NCBI RefSeq assembly: GCF_963675165.1
Contig: NC_087389.1
Coordinates: forward strand, 3,346,830 to 3,410,829
Length of the DNA: 64,000 bases
DNA from: Halichondria panicea
Lineage: Eukaryota > Porifera > Demospongiae > Suberitida > Halichondriidae
Direction of reading: 5' to 3'
The position numbers were made by a program, and so were the translations under genes. The notes under the pieces are model-generated. The model saw only the letters and a program-made list of their open reading frames with translations, was not told where the DNA came from and searched no databases. Of this stretch, positions 33,476 to 45,400 are shown piece after piece; position 1 is the first letter of the stretch; every line of letters starts with the position of its first letter.

Positions 33476-36400
33476 ATGAGTTCAAGGGTATGTCCAGCAG
33501 CAATAGCAAAGCAAAGATTGGCTGAAAAAGAAGCTGATGTTACAGAGCAACTGGAATTTGTCACCGGTTTAGTGAGGAGATTGAAGACAGATAAGAGCAT
33601 CCTTGTCGCGTCATTTGAAAACCAATATGACAACCTTCACGATCAGTTTGCTGTTGTCCATGATGCACTCATCTTTAAAGAACAAAAACTTCTTCATCAG
33701 TTAAAGAATGACCTGCGGTTCATATCCACAGCAAATGACGAGCTAACTTCGTCTGCAGAAAATCTGATCAAAAAGTCACGACACGTAAGATATTTTTATT
33801 TACGATTGGCAGAGTGTTTGTACCATGTTCGTTCTACTTATAAAACAATTTATAATACGCAGGGTTCTCCCCAGAAAATTTTGTCAGAGTGATGCGAGTT
33901 TCTATAGGCTTCTAGCCATGTTTTCTTGGATTTTAATTCATGGATTTGCAAAATAATGCTTCGTTCTTGAGTTATGCCTACTTGGAATGCCATTGCAGCC
34001 TTTTCAGAAGAGCACGTAGCCAAACTTGTTTACCGAGTGTTGCTACTCAACTTAGTAGTTAGCTCTGCACTAGAACACTAGCTATTGGTAGCTGCAAGAG
34101 TGAGAAGAGAGTTGCAAATCCACAAATACCAAGCCAGGAAAACATGATTAGAAGCCTATAGAAACTCTTACTTGTACTTTATTTTTCCTTGAGCAGCTGT
34201 AGCAGTCTACACACACACAAACACACTACCGTATACGTCGCTTGCGCATGCGTACCGACGCATAACTACAAGTAACTGTGCTTAGTCTGTGCATAGATAG
34301 AGTAGAGAGGGATTGGAAACGGAAGTGATTCACGTGATGTTTTACAATTAAGTCTACGTAGTGGCTCTGGGACCATCCGCATAACTTCCGCAAAAGCCCG
34401 GGATACTTATTGTGTCCAATGCATACATCCTAGCTACCCCCATTACTGAATCACATGCCCCCTGATAGTAGGTATCAATTGGAAACAAAGAAAATATAAT
34501 CTCGATTGTCGTGAAGTAGCTAGAGGTACACAGAGTGCTTTTCATGCCTGTGTTCCTATAGAACCTATGATATAGCTAAGGCTGTGTAACTAAATAGTGT
34601 CCTGTTTCCCAAATGGCCTCGAGTATGAGATGAAAGTCGATGTTTAGCAGCAGAACTGCTCGTGGACTTCTTACAGAGAGCAAAACAATTCTCATGAATT
34701 ATTCCTGTTTAGCCCTCGTGTTAAAAAGTAAGCCTCGATTAAACCGCGGAAATACACGGATGGTACTTCGAGGGTACTTCCGTTTCCAATCCCTCTCTAC
34801 TCTATCTATGGTCTGTGACCCGAGGCGCGTGGGCGGCCACGGGTTATAGTAGTCTGTCTGTTTGTCTGTTTGTTTGTTTGTAACGAGTATATCTACTCAC
34901 CTGGATGCCATAGCACTGCGTTTGCAGCATAGGTAGTCTTCACACAACAATATCTTGGTTTAAATAGTGGCAGATTTTGATGTAAAAGCTTCTTTGTCGA
35001 GTAAAAGCGAGCAAAAGCTAAGAAGCTTAAACTTGCCACGTGGCCTTGAGTCAAGGTACGGGATCACTTCAGCTAAAAATATCTAGTCAAGGCTTGATTA
35101 TGTATTTTCAGCTGAAGTGATCCCGTACCAGGAACAATTGAATACGGTCAAGAAAAAGTAGAATTGTGTGACTAAGGTTGTTGACTGACTCTGGATCCTA
35201 TACGTACTCCAGCCTGGAAGGAGCCATACTTCTCTTAGTCTAAGACTCTAGGCTTCTTTGCTGTGATCCCAGTCCATGTGCACGTTGTTACTTTAGTTTT
35301 GAGTTTAGTTTTATTGCTCCTGAGTTGCTGTGCAAGTCCTACATGATAACAACATCACTATATGCACTGCATTATATTTCTGGTTGCTTTTTAATCATGT
35401 CACCAGCCGAGGGTTTGCACTTTAGTGCTCTAGTATTTCAAGGTCTATACCTATTGTGATAGAATAATTTCATAGTTATAATTTATGGACATATCCACTA
35501 TACAGTACAGTATAGTATGTAAACTGATCTCCATGAAAACGTAGGCATGGTTTACCGGAACACATGCAATGCAGTGCTGGCAATCAAATCGAGGAGGTCG
35601 GACACCACTTGACCTTTCTGCTAATTATGACCTTTAATTAATCCTTTTTCACGCTCTGCTAGATCCGCCCAACTAGTGCGATAGTGGCCGTGGCACCCGA
35701 GGCAACACTAGATCTTGACTCTGTTCCTTTTTTGGTTTACTTCCCAAGCCAAATTTTTTGTTTCTTTGTTTTTCCAAACAATTGTGGCCTGTTGTGTGCT
35801 GTATTCATGTATGTATAAGGGATTATGGGGTGTTATCTGTGTCAAAATGACTATGACAATGTACACACGCGTGCATTCTATGCACATTACAATATGCATG
35901 TCAACATGCATATGCACGTTAAATATGCATGTCAACATGCATATGCACCTTACAATATGCATGTCAAAATGCATATCCTTACAATACGCATGCATGCAAC
36001 ATGCATATGCACCTTACAATATGCATGTCAACATGCATATGCACCTTACAATACGCATGCATGCAACATGCATATGCACCTTACAATGTGCATGCATGCC
36101 ACATGTCAACATAATATATACACATTACAACATGCATATACACGTTAAACAATTATCAAGTCAATAATAATTACATAGTATGCATGTGCATGTATACTTA
36201 CACATTACACAATATGCATGTATCCGGATATTGAGAGTAATTACACTGTAATTTTGTAGGCAGAAAGGGTGGAGTCTAGATTATGTGATCATTGGGTCAA
36301 AGTGCAAGTGCTCATTATATATAATAGGACTAGCACAATAAATTTATATTATCTCGTTGGCGCGAGTAATCTTGTCAGCCATTTATATCACAGCTATAAC

Positions 36401-39400
36401 TATAGCTAGCTAGAGTCTGATATACACTGTCGGTACTTCTTCTTCTTCCTTATTTTTCTCGCCTCCAGATTTGGAGAGTAGCCAACGAGGGCAGATTACA
36501 TTTAGAAGCCCACTCTCCACGTGTCGCCTTCACACTTTTTAGTAAGTTGCCCTGCTCTCTCAGCGCGCAGACATGCTCTCCTGCAGGATGCCCCAACCTG
36601 CGTCAGTGTTCACCTCCCCCACGACCCAAGGGCACTACATGACACCCTCGATCTACAATCTCCTGCAAGGCCTTGTCTGGCTGAAAGCTGCCCACGCGCA
36701 AGAGTGGCTCTTGCTCTTCATCAAAGCAAACCCGCGCTGATCTCCTTCTCACACGCACATTGGTTTAAAGCTCCACCCTCTTGCTGCGTGTTATAATACC
36801 CAATTTCAATATTCTTTTTCGTCTGCTCAATGGGTAGCCTCGACCCCAGGCCGATCCGTCTCCAATTGAACGCTAGGTCGCCTACTAGCCTCGACTCCAG
36901 CCCCTTGAATAGTGGGCCTGGTATTTACTGTTGGCGCGTGGGTGGACAATTAATTTATTATTTATCGTATTTTATCTCATTGAACGTTAAAACGGTATTT
37001 TATTTATTGTGATAAAGAACAGAAAAAAGAAAAAGGAGAGGCTACCTCTCTGTATATACTGTAGACAGAGACAGCTAAGTAAAACATCAGCTCTGTAGAT
37101 TTATTCATTAACTTGAGGCTCGGATCGGATACACACTCAGGCGACAAGTTAATCTCATAAGAAATTAGTTAAACCTGTGGGTAAAATAAATGTGGATAAG
37201 TACAGTGGCTGTGACGTAACATAATGTGAGGACTACTTATTGATTTACACAATAGATTTACCATTAAAAGCACTATCCATTAATATACACACTCAAGCAA
37301 CAAGTCCGGATACACACTCGAGCAACAAGTCCCTCGGATCGGATACACACAAGTCCCTCGGATTGTAAACACATTCAGGCCACACAGTTCTCGGATCAGA
37401 TACCATGTACTTACTCTGTGACCAATTTTCGGCAAATGTCACAACAATACTTCCTTCCATAGAGAATGGCACTGAACGTCGAACAGACACACTAACACTT
37501 TGAAGATGGCTTCACTCAAAGAAAGAAGAGGAGAAATCACCATCACAACACTTCTTTCAGAGAGAGGTGCACTGGTCCTGTCAAGCTTCACATCAATCAA
37601 GAAAGGGAGTGTCTGGAAAGCAGATGGACTTGCTCAGGGACTTGCCGTAGCTGGTCGGTACGGTACCCACATAAACACCAGCGTACAGACACTTTAACGC
37701 CTCCAGCTGCTTGTCTTTCAAGACTAGACCTAGTTTTCCAACACAGGATAACGCGTACGCGAGAGCAGAAGAGAAGGTAGCAGCCATTACATGATATACA
37801 CAACTTGGACTAGATTTCTTTTTTCAATGACATTATTATAAATGAAACGGATATCAATGTTTTACAACTAAATGTGGAATAAGAATACTGATAAATATAC
37901 TACAATTTACGATTACCAAGATTCTGGGTAATTCTGGCGCATGCGTAAACAGTGTATACCAGGCCGCCTTTCTCAGCGGCCTGGAATCGAGGCTAGTCGT
38001 CTACTAGTTATTTTTCAACTTCGTTCTATTAAAAAAAAATCGGCCTGGGACCGAGGCTACTCAATGGGCTACTCTTCATTAATTGGAGGCTACAAAGAAG
38101 AAGAGTCAGTACATGTGGAGGGCTTATAAATTATTTTTACCGCGCATGCACAATCAAGTCAAGATGTCACACCTACTAACAAACTAATTATTGCGGCGTC
38201 TTTTCCAGCTCAAATTGGAGTCTTGTGGAAGAGTGTGTGCCAACCAGTCTACCAATCATTATTATATGGACATGTATATGCATATTATTGGGTGTAAGTG
38301 TATAATTATGCTGCCGGAGGTATAATTATTGACATCCCATGCATGCAGTACAATACTGTAAATGTGTATAATAAGTATATGCATGTTGTAGTATGCATAT
38401 GCATGTTACATGCATGCATATTGTAACGTGCATATGCATGTTGACATGCATGCATGTTGTAATGTTCATATGCATGTTGCACATAATTATTGTAACGTGC
38501 ATATGGATGTTGACATGCATATTGTAAGGTGCATATGCATGTTGACATGCATATTGTAACGTGCATATGCATGTTGACATGCATATTGTAACGTGCATAT
38601 GAATGCACGCGTGTGATGTACATTGTCATAGTCATTTTGACACAGATAACACCCCATAAGGGATACGTTAAAGCTGACTGTGTATGTGCATGCATGTGTC
38701 TGTTCCAGCTATAACTGCTCAACGGTTGCAACCGTTTCTATAGGCTTCTAGCCACGTTCTCTTGGAGTTTGATTCGTGGATTAATAGCAAACTAAAGCTT
38801 CTTTCTTGAGTTATGGCTAGTTTGACTCACAGTGAAGGCTGTTGCAGTCTTTTCAGAATATCTTTCATATAGCATCATCTGTGCGTACAAACTTTCAATT
38901 CAACTTATGAGTTAGCCTTGCACTAAAGCGCTAGCTGTTTGTTAGCTACGAAACTGCATGTACTGTAGTGCCAGAAGCAGCCGTTGTGTACTCTGACCTC
39001 ATTGCAGATCCACCCCAATGCAAATACTGTACTTATTTATAATACAACTTCTACATGCTTCTACCCTGAAGATCATTCATATCAAGCCATCAGATAAACC
39101 CATTAAGCTACTCTCCTATAATGACTGTTGAAATATTCGTTGTCAAAAATTGCAAAGAGCACCGCATGTACTGATGCCTCGGTGGAGGTGCCAAAGCTAT
39201 ACACACATTATAATTGTATCGGCAGAGCCTTGCAACTCTTTTCTGTTCTCACTCTTGCAGCTACCAATAGCCAGCGTTCTAGAGCAGAGCTATCTACTGG
39301 GTAGAGTAACAACACTCGGTGAACAAGTTTTGCTACGCACTCTTCTGAAAAGGCTGTAATGGCATTCCAAGTAGGCATAACTCGAGAAGGAAGCATTATT

Positions 39401-42400
39401 TTGCAATTCCACGAATTAAAATCCATGACTATAGAAGCCTATAGAAACTCTTACTTGAAGTTGCACTTGATTGATCCTTGAGCAGCTGTAGCAGTCTACA
39501 CACACACACACACACAAACACACTACCATATATCTCGCTTGCGCATGCGCACCGGGGCATAATAACATAATACAACGTAACATTACAGTAGGTAGAACCT
39601 CGCAGGGTTCTCCCCAGAACATTTTGTCAGAGTGGTGTTGTTCAGCATGTGTAGCCAAAAGAGATCAACATAATTATGTCAGAGATCACTCCTGATGCAT
39701 TTCAAACAAAATGTTTAATGATCTATTTTTAAATCTTGTTTTAGTTCAGCGTGGCATCGTAGTCTTCTGGGCATTGAAATTCATCTTCTGAGGAGATTAG
39801 GAGGTGCTTCCCTAGTGAAAAGCTGCAGCTTGAACTTGGAAAAAGAACAGTGATAGGAGCTTTGTGTGCTTCTCGATCTAGATTAATAATCTGCCTGATT
39901 AATAATCTGCCTGCACGTGGCATAAGTAGCCCCACCTACAAATTGTAATTGACAGTGTAAGTGGATCCACCGTGTTTGTTAAACATGCATGATTGTATAA
40001 ATTAATGTGATTTGCCTCCTAATCTGACGTACACCGTCTCTCGATCCTGCTTTCTTGCTTCAACGCTCTTTGGTGATTCCTTGGCAAATCCTAACATTGC
40101 AAATGTGTTTTGAAAAGATAATGCACATGGTGATCAAATCCACACTCGTTACTTGTAATAACCAGTGTTAATAAAATAATATATGTTTGTTATTTCGTTG
40201 TGTTGAATTTTACAGAAGGAGACATGCCACAACTTCTCTGTTTCACATTCATATAACTTTTGTTTAGGTTCTTGAAAGCGTAAAAGATATGTTTGAAAAG
40301 ACAGGTGACGCTGAGTTCATTGCAAATTTCAGTTCTACAATCCAGCAATTAGAGGAAGTGTTCATTAATTTGGTCTTACTTCTTAATGAAGGCTCACACA
40401 TTTCAGTTCCAATCGAAAGGAATGTTCGTTTTAATCGTGTGCTCCAGTCTATTGAGGATGTCTGTTTTATTGGTGAGTAGTGGGAAATTAATGTGATACT
40501 GTATAGCGGCAAATGTTCGCTATTTGGCTCGAGAGCCCTCGAAAAAGTGTTCGCAGTTGTAATAATCACTTTTCTATACCAGGAAACCACACCCCACCCA
40601 CCAAGAGCTTTGCATGAGAAATCTGGTGCGTGGGGAGTTTCAACCAGTTTAATTTTCGCGTTAACTGCTCGGCCCTAGAAAAACGCGAAATGTTGCCATT
40701 GTATGGTATGATGATTGATCTATATTTTATAGGAGAAGAAATCCTCCACAGCACTGATGCAAGTGTAACTTCTCAGTGTTCTCTTCCAGTAGCAAATCGA
40801 AAACCAGGTTAGTGTATTGAAATAGTCTTATACATGTGTTTTTTCTCCCAATGACATCTTTGTATAGTTCAATTTCCTCCTATAACTGTCTTCCTTTAGA
40901 TCGCATTAGTTTGACGTGCGGAGAACATCTAGAAGTAGTTGTGACAAATGTTTTAGATCCAGAAAACATATGTGTTCAACCATATGGCAACGACTTGGTG
41001 GAGCTCATGACAAAATTGGGGTAAGCTTCAAATTTTCCGTGTTTTGTTGTCATATGAAAAAGTGTAGCATGTATTACGAAGATTTAGCCAGTTACGGGGA
41101 GTGTGGAGGACTCCAAAAAGCTCCCCAGGTCGGTGACTTCTGCTGTGCAAAGTTTACTCAAGATGACTGTTGGTATCGAGCGGTTGTCAGTGCTGTGGAT
41201 CCCATTTACACAAGAGAAGGAAGAGAAGGTATCGTCTTGGTGGCTCATTGTTATGCCTCAGTGCGCTTACGCAAGCTAGGTATACGGTAGTGTGTCTGTG
41301 TGTAGACTGCTACAGCTGCTTAATGATCAATGAAACTTCTAGTCATGTTTCTTGGATTTCAATTCGTGGATTATGCTTCGTTCTCGAGTTATGCCTAGTT
41401 TTGCTTACTTGGAATGCCGTTGCAGCCTTTTTAGAAAAGTGCGTAGAAAACCTTGTCAGGGGCGTAGCCAGGGGGGTGCTAGGGGTGCTCGAGCACCCCC
41501 AACCAGCCTGAGTCAAGTATACAAATCACAGAGAAATGTATCTGATTATCCAGCTGAGCACCCCTTCTCTTCCAGATCTTGCTGCAGCTAGTATAGCAAG
41601 GAAAACGATTCAGTCTCTAAACTGTGAGCTATTCTGGCTTAAATCTATGAACTAGTTCTCTTTTGTGATCGTGGCCAGCTTCTCTAAAGGTTCAGCCACG
41701 CCCTACTTGGCAGATAAGTTAATTATGACGTCACTAATAAGAGGTGTGGCTTCCGGTGAACCAAATTTTGGCGCTTCGCGCCCTCTTTCATTTATGGTAG
41801 CACCCCTTTCTCCAAAATCCTGGCTACGCCCCTGCTTGTCTATACTCTACTTAGTACAGTAGTTAGCTCTGCACTAGAACGCTAGCCATTAGTAGCTGCA
41901 AGAGTGAGAAGAGAGCTGCAAGGCCTGCAGCGCTGATGCAGCCATTAATTTTAGCCGCATCAATCCTTTTTAACAACAATCATGGTCATTCATTACCCAC
42001 TTATTGAGTTGCTGCGATTCCTGCAAAATTATTAATGCAAAAATGTTCATTATGCATAAAAGCTATTGCTAATAGTTAGTAGCTTTATGGTATGTAGCTT
42101 AGACACCTCCACCTAGCATCAGCACCAGCGGTGCTTTCATTTTTTTATGCCTCGAGGCGTAGCTGTGTGTGTGTGTGTGTGTCTGTCTATTTCAGCTGTA
42201 ACTGCTCAATGATTGCAATGTGACGAAATATAACTGGCTTCTAGCCATGTTCTCATTTCGTGGATTTGCACACTACCGTAGAAACTAGATTATTAGCACT
42301 TACTCGACTATGAGCATATCTTTATTGTAAACGCATGCTCAACTGCAGGCTTTTTATACTCGAATTGAAGCGCTTTTCTAATTATGCGAAGGTTATTAGT

Positions 42401-45400
42401 GAAATTTTAGAATTGATTCACCTAATTTTGTTTATCTATGAGCTAGTTAGCTTGTACAGTGCATGATAGCTATATAGCTGGTGATATTCACCTTGAAGGA
42501 CTCTCTGGGCATGCTGTTACCTTGTCTGATCATGCTGAGAGAATGTGAGACATGGGTGAGGTCCTTTTATTCCAAGTTCCTGGTTAATATGAGAATATAA
42601 ATTTGTGAAATGAACTGCAGCATAATAGTATATGATATAGATCCAGTCAGGGTTGCCTGCTTGCCTTGTTTTCAAGTTATAATATAAATTTGTGAAATGA
42701 ACTGTAACATATAGTACAGTAGAACCTCGCTAATCCGAATAAAGCGGGACCAGACCCCATCCGAATACATTAAATTTCCGGATTAACAGATGTCATTATG
42801 AATATCATTAACGAAGACATTTTTGTACATTGTACATGTATTATGATATTACTGTGGCCAGAAGGGAAGCTGCTAGCTAGAATAGTCATTTCTCTCCAAT
42901 ACAGTGAGCTTGTGAGCTCTCTCTTCGTTTTCTTTGCAGTGGCCATTGTCTTGAGCAGTTTATCAATAAAATTATTGCTGATTCAGCTAACAATTTACAT
43001 TGCGCATGCGCAATACTCTATTCTACTGACAGCCCCTCCTCTTTTCAGTTTGCCATTTTGTCCAGATTTGCGAGGTTTCGGATTAAAGGGGTCCGGATTA
43101 GCGAGGTTCTACTGTATAATGAAAGCACCCCGGGTGCTGATGCCTCGGTGGAGGTGCCAAAGCTACTAAGCTACACACATTGATTATAATTATCATGATA
43201 ATTTACTCCATGCAAAATCCAGGGAAACTCAAGGAGTGGGTAATGATCGACCATGATTGTTGTTAAAAACGATCGATGCCAAAAGTTCATGCCTAAAATT
43301 AATGGCTGCAAGTCAGCAGAGCCTTGCAGTTCTCTTCTCACTCTTGCAGCTACCAATAGCTAGTGTTCTAGTGCAGAGCTAAGTACTAAGTAGAGTAGCA
43401 ACACTCGGTAAACAAGTTTGGCTACCTGCTCTTCTGAAAAGGCTGCAATGGCATTCTAAGTAAGGTAAGCAAAACTAGGCATAACTCGAGAACGAAGCAT
43501 TATTTTGGATTTATTTTGCAAATCCACGAATTAAAATCCAAGTAAACACGACTAGAAGCCTATAGAAACTCTTAATTCATCTTTGAGCAGTGTAGCAGTC
43601 TACACAGACACACACACAAACACACTACCGTATACCTCGCTTGCGCATGCGCACCGAGGCATAATTATGATAATATAGATCCAGTTAGGGTTGCCTGCTT
43701 GCCTTGCTTGCTCACTTTCTAGTCAGCTTGCGAGTCAGCTCTCATCACAGAGACATCTGATTGCTGGGTGGGCTCGAAATGGCTGCATTATACTCGAATA
43801 TAAGCGTATAGAGCTCTGCTATTGACCCCAAAAGCGCGTATGCGCTAATAATCCAGTTTCTACGGTAAAGCGTTTTTGAATTGCGGCTAGTTTTACTTAC
43901 AGTAAAGGCTGTTGCAGTCTCTTCAAAATATTTGTTGGCATCAAATGTTCACACAAACATTCTAGAAGAGCCAGAGATAAGAGATCATCTCATAAATTAT
44001 TATCATCATTCTAGGTATCACACACAATTTTAATTGTAAGTAGATCACGATCATCTATACTGAAAGCGTGTCAACTCTAATGTATAATTATGCCTGACAT
44101 ACCCCTGTGAATTATGACGTACATGTACTCGGTGAATTAAAGACTGTGTCCTTCATTTATTGCTGATTCAGCTAAAACGAAGCTTTGTCCACGCTTTTTA
44201 CCAGCAATTGTGTATAATAATATCTCAAACTGCTTAAATCTTTAGCTCTAATTCCGGAGTCCTAAACGCTCCTTTAAGCACTTACTTTTTAGTGTAGTAG
44301 TTAGTTCTAAGGCCTTCAATTATTGCTGATTCAGCTGACACAGTAATATGCGGAAGGAGCCGTTCCTTCAACTAAAGGTGAGATTTTCTATAAAACATAG
44401 TTTTCTATTACATGTAAAAGTACTCTACGTAGTGCAAATGTCTCCTTCCGCATATTACTGTGTGTACTAGCCTTAGAACTAACTACTACACTAAAAAGTA
44501 AGTGCTTCAAGAAGCGTTTAGGACTCCGGAATTAGAGCTAAAGATTTAAGCAGTTCGAGATCCATCTTTATGCAAAATTACTGATAAAAAGCAGGGGCGT
44601 AGCTACCATTGTTTCCTGGTTGCCCAGAACCCCCCCCAGGAGCTGCCGAGAAAATTGGGCAGGGCTCCCCTATAATTGAAATCATGCAGCCCTGCCCATC
44701 TTTTCATGCACGTGGCTGCAAATCAATCATCAGAGCTAGAGATGGCACCATGAAGCGTTTCACTTTGGCTTTGTCTCAGCTAGCTAGCTACCTCAAATAA
44801 AGAAGACCAAGACTTAAGTTCTAGTATCAATCCCAGTATTCTCAGACTCGGCTCTAAGCACAACTTTATTATGCCTCGAGGCGTAGCCGCACGAGGGATA
44901 CGGTAAAGCTGACTGTGTGTGTGTCTGTCTGTCTGTGTGTGTGTGTGTGTATTCCAGCTATAACTGCTCAACAGTTACAATGCGATGAAAACTAACAGCT
45001 TCTATAGGCTTCTAGCCACGTTCTCTTGGATTTTGATTCGTGGATTAGCAAACTAAAGCTTCTTTCTCGAGTTATGGCTAGTTTGACTCACATTGAAGGC
45101 TGTTGCAGTCTCTTCAGGATCTTTCATAGCATCATCTGTCCTCACAAACTTTCTATTCAACATATGAGTTAGCCTTGCACTCAAGCGCTAGCTTTTTGTT
45201 AGCTACAATACTCAGAAAATATCTGTTAAAACAGCTAGCTAGCAGTAGCCATTATTGGACACACCCTTATATGGATGTAATGCGCATGCGCGCTCATTCC
45301 CCACGTGTGTAGTGTCTTCTTCTGGCTCCCTCAGAATCTCGGGACGCTGCTCTGCGGGTAGGAGTGCCTTCTTTGCCCTGAATTCTGTGGGCGCGAGGTT

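Larger units (their letters stand above)
33785..40267. repeat. Tudor gene intron 1: 6.5 kb repeat cluster
   Basis: In order: a self-inverted family A copy (33892-34268), a family B copy (34817-35434), an ATGCAT satellite (35819-36150), a LINE 3' fragment (36523-36832), LINE tail debris (38055-38105), an inverted copy of the satellite element (38318-38665) and family C (38665-38955; its phrases CTATAACTGCTCAAC and TTCGTGGATTA.CAAACTAAAGC recur at 44870-45230), then a reversed family A copy (39167-39556). The stretches 37100-37900 and 39640-40260 show nothing recognisable. No supported exon was found. Confidence 0.55.

Noticed and set aside
35715..36167. Overlapping frames of about 100-150 codons rich in His/Cys/Met/Tyr
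   Set aside because: They are translations of the ATGCAT tandem repeat in every frame. The periodic composition comes from the satellite and not from a protein.
36521..36796. A 91-codon frame treated at first as a separate gene
   Set aside because: Its sequence is a frameshifted copy of the 3' part of the LINE at 45297-46468, so it is annotated as a LINE fragment.
37941..38129. A short frame near a LINE-like tail in tudor intron 1
   Set aside because: Only the GGAGGCTACAAAGAAGAAG tail is recognisable. There is no coding signal.
38306..38731. A minus-strand frame of 141 codons with HAYARYNMHV-like repeats
   Set aside because: It is the same satellite in reverse orientation, with no conserved domain.
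41063..41067. Alternative acceptor AAAAAG|TGT for tudor exon 5
   Set aside because: It breaks the reading phase with the previous exon, which ends in two bases of a codon. The GTGTAG acceptor at 41067 restores GMYYEDL and the tudor fold.
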